Assembly: GCA_007922305.1 (NCBI GenBank)
Contig: ML677364.1
Coordinates: 18,996,538-19,060,537 of the forward strand
From: Dermatemys mawii
Lineage: Eukaryota; Chordata; Testudines; Dermatemydidae
Length of the DNA stretch: 64,000 bases
Direction of reading: 5' to 3'
The translations under genes and the position numbers were made by a program. The notes below the pieces were generated by a model. It was not told the DNA's origin. It ran no database searches and saw only the letters and a list, made by a program, of their open reading frames with translations. Below are positions 50,619-61,464 of this stretch, piece after piece (the first letter of the stretch is position 1; each line of letters starts with the position of its first letter).

Positions 50619-53250
50619 AGAAATATAAAACCATAACCAGAGTCATCAGATTCTCTATTATAGGAGGCAGACAAGTGTGGGAGTTTGGGAGTGGATTTGT
50701 AAAGGGCCTTGAAGGTGGATGGAAGTTAACTGAATGGCTGGTAAATAACCTACAGTCTGAAATATATTTGCATCCAGTGTTTACAGAACAATTTCTAATA
50801 ACAAAAAGTAAATGTAAAGCCTTTGTACAGAAAAAGAGCCAATAAAATCTTCAGTCACCAGATCTTTTTGTATTGTAGGCCATGAGGAACCTGAATGATC
50901 ACGTAAGGAATGATCTGATGTCTGCCCTCTTTATTGCACTACTCAAACTTTTAAAACATGTTATTCAGTAAAAAGGTTAATTAAAATGGTTGGTCACACC
51001 TAGGCAGAAATGCAGATAATCATTTCCAGTACTGGGTTACATTAAAATCCTTTCTCTTTCTCCAAAATGGCTACCCCAATCTTGAAAAGAATCCTAGTTC
51101 TAGAGAAACTGGAAAAACAAAAATAACACTTAGCACTTAGCATGTTTTATCTCTGAAGGGCCTTAAGAACATTAAGAACATAAGAGCAGCCATTTTAATT
51201 CCCTCAAAATTCCTTGTGTGAGTGAAAAATAAAAATAAGCACATAAAACTTTATAATGTTTTGTTATTTTTATTCCCTGAGAACATATTTTGAAAGCTCT
51301 CCTATGAACTGCTTTTATATGGATGAAGTTTCATGTGCTCCCAACAACCAGAAGAAAAATGAAGACTAAATGGGCCAACGTTTACATTAATAAGCCTGAG
51401 ACATTATCAAATACTACACAAAACATCTTGTTGATTCTCCTACTGTCACTTCCCGTACAAATTGGTCCATTACTGAGCAGCAGTTTTTGAGATGCTATCA
51501 CAGCCCTTCATCAAGGTGCCATGACTAAAATACAGCAGTTGTCACAGAAAATGAAATAATTGTGCATTGTCTCAATAAATCACAATTTAACCCACTGCAG
51601 CCTTCAGTGGGGACCTGAGCTTTGTAATTGACTATTTCCTGAACACATTTAATACCATTTTGTGCTAAGAGTTTGCATAAACTACAGGCTTATTAATATA
51701 TCAAGTGAGTATAAGAGGAGATGAGAGAAGTGAGTTTGGCTCTGAAAATCTCCTCCTCTTCTTTCCCCAACAAATAATATTCTCCTTGTTTTTGTTACAC
51801 AAGAAAACTTTTCCAGATGTCACTTCAAAATTCTATCCTTTCCCTGTTTCTTTTTTAGCATGCAGGGAACTAACTGACATAGAAAGAGAGCTGACGGAAC
51901 AGAACTGCACAGAGGGATAGAAAAAGGACTGGTTGGGGCTGGGGACTTACCTGAGCCAACTTAATTTACCTGGACAAGATAGAGCAAGTGAAGAGACAGT
52001 GTGCACACACATGCGGAATAATTCAAGAGGTCAAATTGGGAAACTAGCAGCCATGGCAGACCAAAGGCAATGAGGAATTGAAGTCCATCTAATGAAACAA
52101 AGCATTAAAGCAAACAGGGCTTGAGGGAAAGAGGGACAAGTAGGCCCAAAGAAGCTGCTAAACTATGAGAGTGGTCCCAGGAATCTGAGCTAAGGAATTT
52201 ACATAGGAGCTGACTGTAGCAGTTAGTCAGAAGGCCCATCAAGTAGACAGAATCAGAAGCAAGGTCAGGGGGAAGCCCTGCTTCCAACAGAAAATCCCCT
52301 GGAGAACTTTGTATTCTTGAGAGTCTCCTCAATAGCTGTATGCTAGGAAAGCTGCATGTTCTGAATGTCCTTCAAGGGTAGCCTCAAGTAGAAATAAAGC
52401 TAGAAAACACAAAGGTATGGATTACTGTACGGAGTTTCCAATCCAGAGGAAAAGATCCTAGGTGCCTACTGGCATCTGACCTGCTGCGGATGTAAAAGGG
52501 AGGTATTAGGTCCAGCACCATTTCGGATTTAAAGCGCAGGGATCTATGGTAAAAGCATCAAACTTCAAACCCCTTAACACACACACACACACACCCGCCC
52601 ACACACACACAAAATATAGCCTCTAAGAAGAGGTAAACAATGACTTATACTGTTCTGGGACCTTCTGGAATGATGAGTGTGAAATAGCTCAATAGCAGTT
52701 GTGTTTAGACAACAAAATTGTCTGTTTAAGGATATTAATCTATCAGCAGCCTTTGATAAAAATCAGCATAGGCATGTGGATGTCTCACTACTAAGAGAAG
52801 AAAATCAAGTAGTTAGAACAATTCCCAAGCCTAACACCAACTACATACCAGGTGATACCAATGTTGCTTCACAAAGACTTAGTCCATTTACAGAGAACTT
52901 GGGGAAAAAGGAAGGCAAGGAACGCACTGACAGGAGGCTGTTTCATATTTATTTTCTAACTTTAGCTTGAGCTAGTGCTGAAGTCCATAGTAAAACTCTT
53001 ATTTGTCTACGACCCGTAGTTAATAAATGTAATTATAGAAGAGATTTCTCGATAAATACTTTTTCATTTTTCAAAACTGGCCACATCTTGGCACTTACGA
53101 TGCCTGTACATTATCATTGTATTTTAATCTCCAAAGTATTGCCAGTTATCTGAGCCATATATTTTTCAGTTGCCCTAATGTTATTGTCTAGTGGCTCTCT
53201 TTGGACTTAACGGGGAAAATAATATTTAACAAAGAAATGTCAAAGCAACT
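50619..53250. other. Intergenic, no gene seen
   Basis: A possible old LINE end lies at about 50660-50960. An (AC)n microsatellite lies at 52576-52611. Nothing else could be classified. Confidence 0.5.
52576..52611. repeat. (AC)n microsatellite
   Basis: AC repeats interrupted once by CCGCCC. Confidence 0.9.
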
Positions 53251-53526
53251 AGAACATCAGAATGGCCATATTGGGTCACACCAAAAGTCCATCTAGCCCA
53301 GATGCTTTGGAGGGAATAAACAAAACAGGAAACCATCTAGTGATCCTTCCCCCTGTCGCCCAGTCCCCCCTTGTGGCAAACAGGAGCTAGGGGCACCATC
53401 TCTGCCAATCCTGGCTAATAGCCATTGATGGACCTATCTGCCATGAATTTATCTAGTTCTTTTTTTAACCCTGTTACAGTCCTGGCCTTCACAATGTCCT
53501 CTCGTAAAGAGTTTCACAGGTTGACT
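53251..53526 (-). mobile_element. CR1 LINE 3' fragment
   Basis: Read on the minus strand it contains TCATGGCAGATAGGTCCATC, AATGGCTATTAGCCAGGATT, CATCTGGGCTAGATGGACTT and TGACCCAATATGGCCATTCT. These match the 3' end of the CR1 copy at 57.96-58.22 kb. It is truncated and non-coding. Confidence 0.85.
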
Positions 53527-54180
53527 GGTCACAACTAGTTGACTGGTGGTTGGTTATAGCAATATTTTAAAAAGGTTAATGAGGAGCATCTGCAATTTCA
53601 TCACCAATAAATCTGGATTGGAATTCCTAGCAGATCCAGCAGGCGAGCTTGGGACAGCAGAGGGCCTTAAGTAAATAACATGGTTTTGAGAATTATCACA
53701 AATATATCTAATAAAACTAACAGAACAGCATACAGTATTAACCTTGACAGACTATTTAATGCTGAGGGGTATCAATACTAAATAACTACTTAAAATAATT
53801 GATTCCACAGATGCTGCGTGTTCTATCTTGTCCTGTTCCTCTGAAGCTCTTAACAGTTTGGGCTACCACATTGGACTCTGATGCTGCTACTTGTCTCACA
53901 TAGACAGAGTCCCATTGAAATCAGTTGAAATCAGCGTGGCCATCAGGCTTGCCCACATGGAGTTGCTTCCATGATCCAGGCCTGTGTGTGAAACTCTTAT
54001 GTTAATTATTATTTCAGAATGTAGAGACCCAGCTTCTGAATCCCTCATAAAGCGACTGTTCTTGAAATTTGAAGTTTGTGTCAAACTTTGCTTTCATATG
54101 TATGCACAAATACCAGTGCCCTCAGTAGCCATGGCAGGTACATATTCAGAGGGCAGAATTTGCCCTTAAATTGTATATAT

Positions 54181-54203
54181 AGCTATAGCTATCGCTATCT
54201 ATC

Positions 54204-54234
<31 letters not shown>

Positions 54235-54240
54235 CTATCT
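54181..54240. repeat. (CTAT)n microsatellite
   Basis: A run of ATCT/CTAT tetranucleotides with one TTAT variant. Confidence 0.92.
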
Positions 54241-54418
54241 GTTTGTGTTTTAAGAATCCACCGAAATATATCAGTGTTCTGCCTATATCAGTGCACTCTT
54301 AAAACAGAAAATATGTACTTTCCTGTTTTAATATTACAACTAACAAGAAACTAAATTAGGTTTTTTTAATATACTGTGACTTTGAGGTACTCAACCAAAA
54401 GAGGAAATGTCACAGTTA

Positions 54419-54755
54419 AGCCCCTGATTCAAAACAGCAGTTGACATCAACGGAACTTAAATGGGCTTAAGTTATTTGCTTTACAGCAGAGGTTCTCAAA
54501 CCAGGGGTCGGGACCCCTCAGGGGATTATGAGGTTATTACATGGGGGGTCATGAGCTGTCAGCCTCCACCCCAAGCTCCGCTTTGCCTTCAGCATTTATA
54601 ATAGTGTTAAATATATAAACGTGTTTTTAACTTATGCGGGGGGTCACACTTAGAGGCTTGCTATGTGAAAGGGGTCACCAGTACAAAAGTTTAAGAACCA
54701 CCGCTTTACAGGGATGTGTTTAAAGTTATCCATGTGCTCTGCTGAATTGGGTGAA
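54419..54755. mobile_element. Palindromic MITE split by a hAT element
   Basis: The left arm GCCCCTGATTCAAAACAGCA with AAATGGGCTTAAGTTATTTG (54419-54486) and the right arm GTTTAAAGTTATCCATGTGC with TCTGCTGAATTGGG (54712-54755) resemble the arms of the element at 25858-25978. The insertion at 54487-54703 separates them. Confidence 0.65.
54487..54703. mobile_element. hAT-type MITE with 8-bp target-site duplication
   Basis: The ends CAGAGGTTCTCAAACC and GTTTAAGAACCACCG are inverted repeats. Identical CTTTACAG flanks the 217-bp element at 54479-54486 and 54704-54711. The interior (GGGGTCGGGACCCCTCAG, then GTGAAAGGGGTCACCAGTAC) has no coding capacity. Confidence 0.93.
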
Positions 54756-55960
54756 CACTTGGGTTTTGATTCTGTGCTCCACCGGTCATTAGAGTTATAC
54801 CAGATTTTCACAAGAGTGGAGAATCTAGTTTCATCCTTAACTCACCTTGTAGCAGTGAGTGATTGAAATCTCTGTTAAGTCATATACAGTTTGGGCTCTG
54901 AAGTACTGAGTCCCATTGAGGTAAGTGAAGGACAGAATCCTCCTTATCTGAAACATCTTGTTTTAGACAGTTTAAGTGAGGCTCCAGATGTCATTTTAAT
55001 GTAGTTTTTCTTATATTTTGTAGTTAAACAATAAGCACAATAGTGATCAATAACTGACTACAGATAATATATCCCTAAGGGAATCAGAAGGAAGTACATT
55101 TAAAGTAAATGATGTTGCTAAGACACCCATTAAGTGACAGAAAGTATGTGGTTAATTGACAGTGAATAGTCTCTTAGTTATTGGGAACATTTTCTTACAA
55201 ACTCTGTTTAGTGTGGTGTGCAAATGAGACGACGTGTAATGGTAAGTGCTGATGTCAATGGTGTTCAATTTAAGAAGAGCGCACAGCAGGATGTCTGAGA
55301 ACCAGTAATTATCAGATAAGAAAATTATCATTGTTTTCTTTCACATTGGCAACATTATTCAGGTGACATCAGAAAACTTGTAATTACTTTGCTTGAACGA
55401 AGGAAAGCATGTGAAAAATGTAGAAATCTGAAAGTGCAGTGAAATCCACTGATTCTGAAGAACACACATTCCCTTAACACTTTCACAACAACAGAAGATG
55501 TTCTCTGTGCAATTGGAGAATACAACTCAAACTAATTTTTAAGTGTATTTAATGTTCATGGCTGGTGTCTTATTGATAACAGTGGTGAATAAAATTAACT
55601 CCATAGCAAATAAATGGAGTTAATCACACAGTCTGCTATGTACTGGGTTGGTAGGCTCTCTGTGTGGCCTGTGTAATATATCTGTAATTGTATGTGTGCC
55701 TTCTGCAAGCCTGGAAAGTTTATTACCTGCTTTCTGTTAGAGCTAGTGGCATACTAGGAAACTTATGCTTGAATATTTTCACAAATAAAAGCACTGACAA
55801 TTCATTTTGATAAGGTCAAAACTTTTTTTGACATTTTTAGAAGAGTACACTTCGATAATCTTCAGTTTGAAATTTATTTTATATTATCAAAAACAAAATT
55901 AAAATGAAACCATTTGATTGACCTGAGATGACCTTGGTAAGCAACAACTGGGAGGAGGTG
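54756..55960. other. Intergenic, no gene seen
   Basis: AT-rich DNA without long open frames. A short piece near 54780-54835 (AGAGTTATACCAGATTTTCA) may be a MITE fragment. Confidence 0.5.
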
Positions 55961-56440
55961 GATTAAATGGTGGGGTCCCAGGGGTGGTGGTTAGGGTGGG
56001 AGGGTCTTGGGGGGGCAGTCAATGAACAAAGAGCAGGGGGCTTAAAATGGGGAGTGAGCTGCCTGGGGGGGGTGGTTAGGGTGGGTGGGTCTCAGGAGGG
56101 GGCAGTCAGGGAACAAAGAGCAGGGGGGCTTAAAGTGAGGTCCTTGGTGGTTGGGGTGGGTGAATCTTGGAAGGGGGCAGTAAGGGAACAAAGAGCAAGG
56201 GAGCTTAGATGGGGGTGGGGTCCTGGGGAGGCAGTTACAGTGGGGGGTTTCCAGAGGGAGCGATCAAGGGACAAGGGGGAGGGGGTCGGGGGTTTTGAGG
56301 GGGGCAGTCAGGGAAGTGGGTGGGGGTCAGATAGGGGGCATGGCCAGGCTGTTTGGGGAGGTACAGCTTTCCCTACCTGGCCCTCCGCACGATTTCAAAC
56401 CCCAATGTGGCCCTTGGGCCAAAAAGTTTGCCTACCCCTG
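55960..56440 (-). mobile_element. hAT-type element with internal G-rich minisatellite, one end lost
   Basis: The right end AAAAAGTTTGCCTACCCCTG (ending 56440) reads on the minus strand as CAGGGGTAGGCAAACTTTTT, a hAT-like terminus followed by GGCCCAAGGGCCACATTGGG. The rest is a tandem array (see separate entry). The partner terminus is not found on the left, so the copy is truncated. Confidence 0.6.
55983..56340 (+). repeat. G-rich minisatellite, about four units of roughly 60-85 bp
   Basis: Units start GGTGGTTAGGGTGGG or a variant and contain GGGGGCAGTCAGGGAACAAA and GAGCAGGGGGGCTTAAA. Three units are similar; the fourth is diverged and shorter. Multiple runs of three or more G on the + strand make quadruplex formation plausible. 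A 168-codon open frame across it is an artefact of the repeat. Confidence 0.8.
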
Positions 56441-56921
56441 GCTTATTCACTTGCCACCTTTGCCTTGTGCTGAGAGGGGTCATTAAGATAGCAGACTTCC
56501 ATGTGACTTATGTTGTAGCCCTCCCAAATTTAATATTTCTGCATGTAATTTGATAGTCAGCCATTTTGCATGTTCAACCACTGCCAGCTGAAACCCAAAC
56601 ATCCCATAGCTAGAAATAGAGAGGCAAGGTCACGTACCTGCATGTTTGCAGTTTTGCTATCAGAATAGGAGAGGTTGGGACAGGGTGTTAAGGTTCCATG
56701 AAAATAGAAGAAATGTTTGGACAGCCTTGGTTTAGGTGCCTCTGACATGCACGTTTTATTGTTGTTATGACTAGAAATTCTTTGATGATAAGTAAAATAA
56801 TGACTTGTTATTGGCTGTTGCTAAGGAAATTATTTGTCTGTTAGGGGCTATTATAAGTTATGTGCTTTGTTTAGAGAAAAATTTATAAAACACTAAAAAT
56901 CATTAAAAATCTACTAAAATT

Positions 56922-58222
56922 CTTTGAGGGGGTCAACAAGCATGTGGACAAGGGTGATCTAGTGGATATAGTGTACTTAGATTTTCAGAAAGCCTTTCAC
57001 AAGGTCCCTCACTGAAGGCTCTTTAGCAAAGTAAGCTGTCATAGAATAAGAGCGAAGTTCCTCTCATGGATCAGTTAAAAGATAGGAAACAAAGGGTAGG
57101 AATAAACTGTCCGTTTTTATAATGGAGATAGGTAAATAGTGGTGTCCCTCAGGGATCTGTATTGGGACTAGTCCTAGTCATAAATGATCTGGAAAAAGGG
57201 GTAAACAGTGAGGTTGCCAGATTTGTAGATAATACAAAACTACTCAAGATAGTTAAGTCCTAGGCAGATCAGAAAGAGCTACAAAGGGATCTCACAATAC
57301 TGGGTGTCTGGGCAACAAAATGTTAGATGAAATTCAGTGTTGATAAATGCAAAGTAATGCACATTGGAAAACATATTCCCAACCATACATATAAAATGAT
57401 TGGGTCTAATTTAGCTGTTACTACTCGAGAGAGATCTTGGAGTCATTGTGGATAGTTCTCTGAAAATATCCACTCAAAGTGCAGGGGCAGTCAAAAAGCT
57501 AACAGGATGTTGGGAATCATTAAGAAAATAATAGATAATAAAGACAGAAAATATCATATTGCCTCTACATAAATCCATGGTATGTCCACATCTTGAATAC
57601 TGCATGCAGATGTGGTTGCCTCATCTCAAAAAAGATATATTGGAACTGGAAAAGGTTGAGAAAAGGGTAACAAAAATTATTAGGGCTACGAAAAGACTTC
57701 TGTGTGAGGGGTGATTAATAAGACTGGAACTTTTCAGCCTGGAAAAGAGATGACTAAGGTGGGGTATGATAGCGGTCTATCAAATCATAACTGGTGTTGG
57801 GAAAGTAAAGAAGGAAGTGTTATTTACTCCTCATAAGACAAGAACTAGGGGTCACCAAATGAAATTAATAGGCAGCAGGTTTAAAACAAACAAAAGGAAG
57901 TATTTCTTCATAGATTGCCCAGTCAATCTGTGGAACTCTTTGTCACAGGATGTTGTGAAGACCAACAATATATCAGGTTAAAAAAAGAACTAGATAAATT
58001 CATGGAGGATAGATCCATCAATGGCTATTAGCCAGGATGGGCAGGGATGGTGTTCCCAGCCTTTGTTTGCTCTGGAAGCTGGGAATGGGCAACAGGGGAT
58101 GAATATTTGATGATTACCTGTTTTGTTCATTTCCTCTGGGGCATCTGGCACTGGCCACTGTCAGAAGACAGAATACTGGTAGATGGACCTTTGGTCTGAC
58201 CCGTATGTCCATTCTTATGTTC
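56922..58222 (+). mobile_element. CR1 LINE, 5'-truncated
   Basis: This contains the 3' half of ORF2. The reverse-transcriptase text includes DFQKAFHKVPH (motif A region, about 56974-57012), SGVPQGSVLG (about 57140-57170) and FVDNTK where active CR1 has an F-A-D-D motif. It then runs to the terminal GGACCTTTGGTCTGACCC and CATTCTTATGTTC. Catalytic residues are lost and the frame is broken. A 71-codon open frame at 57766-57981 is a remnant of the ORF2 C-terminus. Confidence 0.9.
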
Positions 58223-58358
58223 TTTTGTGTTTTGTATGTTACTATTGTAGAATGTGGAATGTACCTTTCTGTGTCATTCCAGTATGAACACAGACTCTTG
58301 GAACTCTTGCATTCCTTCTTTTGGAGAAACATTCTTTCCATGCTCTGATGTATTTTTA

Positions 58359-58523
58359 GCCTCTGTTTGCCAGAAGCTGGGAATGGGCAACAGGGAATTG
58401 ATTACTTGATGATTACCTAGCATGTTCATTCCCTCTGAAGCATCTGGCATTATCCACTGTCAGAAGACAGGATACTGGGCTAGATGGACTTTTTTCTGAC
58501 CCAGTATGGCTGTTCTTATATTC
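58359..58523 (+). mobile_element. Second CR1 3' terminal fragment
   Basis: It repeats the last about 165 bp of the preceding CR1 (GCCTCTGTTTGCCAGAAGCT to TATGGCTGTTCTTATATTC), about 130 bp after it and in the same orientation. It may be an independent truncated insertion or a local duplication. Confidence 0.85.
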
Positions 58524-59570
58524 ATATAGTCTATCAAGATAAACTCAATTTCATAAACAAAAGATAAATGTACAATTCCATACTAAAGCAAAAGTTTGAT
58601 TTAGAACAAGAGCTCAAGATATCTTCACCAACAACCTATGGTGTGAAATTAATATCATCAGAAATAAATAAACATAATTTTGTAACCTGAAAGACGTTCT
58701 GTTTCCTCCCTTCCCACCTTAAAACAAGCCTTACAACTCTGGTAGCATCCAAATAAAGTATTGTCCTGTTTAATCAAAAATTAGAAGGAAAATTAATTTC
58801 ATTATCTACCTTCCCTCAAAGATATCTATGGGTGAACAGTTTATGAAACTAAAGCTATCAACTTGATGATGAAGGAATCCTACCAAGAACCGTACATGAC
58901 TGCTCCTTTGGTACGTCTAAATACTATCAATACTCTTTTTCAGTAAAACGAATCCCTCTTCATTCATGCAGAACACTGATTGAAATGTTTGCCTAAAACT
59001 GAGAGCAGAGCTAGAGCTATCTTTATAGTCCTTAGTGAAGGGGAAGGTGCCAGGCTAAGATTGCTTCAGGAGCTCATTTCTGTGAGAATTTTTGAAAAAG
59101 GCTTTGCTTTCTTGCCGATAGGTTAATACGTGCTGGTTCCTTGCCGCAGAAAGGCCTCATAGGATTGGTTTTTCAAAGGTCTGTCATAGTGCAAGCATAC
59201 AATTCCAATCTGAATAGCTAGAAGCAACCATCATCTGTCTTATTTACAGACCTTCCTTACCAAAAATAACACAACTCATGTTGCCTCCAAAATAATTGTT
59301 CACAGATGTTGCCATGTCATTCTTTCCTCAACAGAAAATTTAGGTAGAGGATTTTAAATGCACAGAGGGCACTTAGGTATCCAACTCCCATTTAAAGTCA
59401 TTCTGTAGCTGCAGGGGGAGCTGCATGAATGGTAGCGTAGTGGAGAGAAATTTGAAGAAAAACACTGATATAGATACAGTAATTTAGAATCCCTTACCTC
59501 TGCCAACATTCACTTACTGCTGAGTGAGTGAAAGAAGCCAAAATTGGTATAACTTCTCTCTTTTGATTCA
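58524..59570. other. Intergenic, no gene seen
   Basis: No repeat or domain recognised. Confidence 0.5.
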
Positions 59571-59571
59571 A

Positions 59572-59634
59572 AGGAAGGATTTGAATCCACATCTCCTACC
59601 TTCCAAGTGAGTGCCTTAATCACCAAGCAACAGT
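59572..59634 (-). repeat. tRNA-derived SINE fragment (MIR-like head)
   Basis: On the minus strand it reads GCTTGGTGATTAAGGCACTC, then GTGGATTCAAATCC. This is the A-box/B-box arrangement of a tRNA-derived SINE head. It is a remnant, not a functional tRNA: no full cloverleaf is present. Confidence 0.55.
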
Positions 59635-59732
59635 CATTCTTTCCTGGGTCCTGTGAATATTTAAGTATTTGCAACAAATGGAGCAACCTCAACAGGAGAG
59701 ATTGAGTGAAATAGTCTGGTGTTTAGTAAATA

Positions 59733-60334
59733 AAACGAGGAATACTTGTAGCACCTTAAAGACTAACCAGTTTATTTCAGCATAAGCTTTTGTGGGCTAT
59801 AGCCCCTTCATCGGATGCATGGAATAGAACAAACAGAAGTAAGATGCATTTATACACACAGAAAGCAAAAAAAAGTTGTAAATTACCATACCAATTCTAA
59901 GAGGCTATTTAATTTGGATGGGCCATTATCAGCAGGAGAAAAAAAAACCTCTTGTAGTGAAAATGTAGTGGATCTATGTCTCACAGTTGATAAGAATCTG
60001 TAAAAGAGACTTAACTAGGAAATGCATTCAATTAGCGTAATGACAAAGCCACTCATAGTCCCTGCTTAATCCTTGGTTGACAGTGTCCAATTTGCAAATT
60101 AATTCCAGTTCTGCAATTTCTCGTTGGAGTCTGTTCTGGAAGTTTTTCTGTTTTAAAGTTGACACCTTCAAGTCTTTAACAGAATGGCCAGGGAGATTGA
60201 AGTGTTCTCCTACTGGTTTTTGAATGTTATGATTCCTGATGACAGATTTGTGTCCATTTATTCTTTTGCATAGGGACTGTCCGGTTTGGCCAATGTGCAT
60301 AGCAGAGGGACATAGCTGGCACATGATGGCATAG
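59733..60334 (-). mobile_element. Penelope-like element copy 5, 3' end
   Basis: On the minus strand the order is GIY-YIG coding region, 3' non-coding region, then the tail (59822-59733): GCATCCGATGAAGGGGCT, AGCCCACAAAAGCTTATGCT, GTTAGTCTTTAAGGTGCTAC. Stem II survives as GGGCT/AGCCC. The 5' end is truncated within the GIY-YIG domain. Confidence 0.9.
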
Positions 60335-60339
60335 GGCAC
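60028..60339 (-). pseudogene. GIY-YIG endonuclease C-terminus of PLE copy 5, frame open to its stop
   Basis: The frame carries YAIMCQLCPSAMHIGQTGQS (GIY-YIG, with MHIG for MYIG), LCKRINGHKSVIRNHNIQKP (catalytic Arg region), VGEHFNLPGHSVKDL (catalytic Glu), then QNRLQREIAELELICKLDTV and DYEWLCHYAN to a stop. There is no frameshift or premature stop, but the first GIY residues and everything upstream are missing. It is therefore a truncated relic, not a gene. The Met at its start is fortuitous. Confidence 0.85.
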
Positions 60340-60386
60340 TTACCTGGTTTGGGAGCAAAGTGAGTTTAAGTTCCTGCTCTAAAGAG

Positions 60387-60445
60387 GGGATTCAAACCTA
60401 GGTCTTCCATGTGGCAGGAAGGTACATAGCCACTGGGCTAAAGTT
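60387..60445 (-). repeat. tRNA-derived SINE fragment
   Basis: The minus strand reads TTTAGCCCAGTGGCTATGTA, then TAGGTTTGAATCCC, a degenerate A box and B box. It lies just beyond the 5' truncation point of PLE copy 5. Confidence 0.5.
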
Positions 60446-61464
60446 TATAAATAGTGCCCCTCCACACAGGGCTTTCTGACACTAGCCTTAAAAATCTTTT
60501 TCCCCAACCAGAACTAACTGGGTCTGATTTGTGAATAGTTTCAGGTTGACCAAAATTGCACTTTTTGATGAATATGCTATTCAGTTGAAAAACTTCACCC
60601 GCTTCTAGCTACACCAGCTTTAAAAATCAACAAGTGTTGAGTGCTGACCTCCCCTTGCTGATTATGCTGGTTGTTGGATTATCACAGGAGGTTAATCAGA
60701 GGTTAATGGTGCTAAAAATCAGAGTTGAGTGTGTTTAGTGGAAATCAGAGCTGGCATAACCCATGCTGAGAGGCCAAAAGAAAGGAGTGTCGCATGAGAA
60801 CAACTAGTTTTAAGTCAAAGTAGGCCATCTCATACCATAGGACACTTTCTCAGACTTATTTCCTAAGGCTCCTTGCTATCATTTACATATCTCGAAGTGC
60901 CATGCTAAGGAATTACTGTTTATTTTTGGAAGCTGGCCAAGGTAAGCCATGTTTTGCTCTAACTATGGTCTGAGAAAACCAGGGAAAGACCCTCCCCTCC
61001 CCCACTCTCCACTGGCCCCTGTTTGGCCCTCAAAGAGGCAGGACTGTGGTAGACCCTATTTGTGGTGTTAGATGGCAACAGAACTTTCCCATTCTAGGCT
61101 GTGCAATGTTTATGTGACACTTTAGCTGTTGTTTGCCCTCCCCCAAAAAACCTTAATATCATAGATCTTTTTCTGCAGCTGAAAAAATGTAGAATATTGA
61201 TACTCCAGTCCCTAGATGGTGGAAATATTATAAAAAAGGATGCATCTCATAGGCCAAAAAAAGACACTGAAGAAACCACAAGGAAACAAACTTAACTACC
61301 AACACATTCTATTAATTTTGCACACTGCCTAGCGCCCTGGGCCCTGATTTGGGGATGGGGGTGGGAACATGGCAGCTACTACAGTGTAAATGATTCAGCT
61401 TTATTTAGATTTGTCTCAATAATTCTGAGACTGAATTATTCAATTTCACTTTTTCCAGACACTA
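60446..61464. other. Intergenic, no gene seen
   Basis: Short open frames only. A fragment near 61310-61350 resembles the repeat tail at 64-152. Confidence 0.45.

Noticed and set aside
52576..54240. CRISPR-like or functional arrays at the AC and CTAT runs
   Set aside because: Simple microsatellites with no spacers. A vertebrate context excludes CRISPR.
55967..56473. 168-codon Gly/Arg/Val-rich frame (+)
   Set aside because: It translates a G-rich minisatellite; the repeated peptide blocks follow the DNA repeat.
59572..60445. Possible tRNA genes (A-box/B-box matches)
   Set aside because: No complete cloverleaf can be drawn and the flanks look like SINE bodies. Treated as tRNA-derived SINE remnants.
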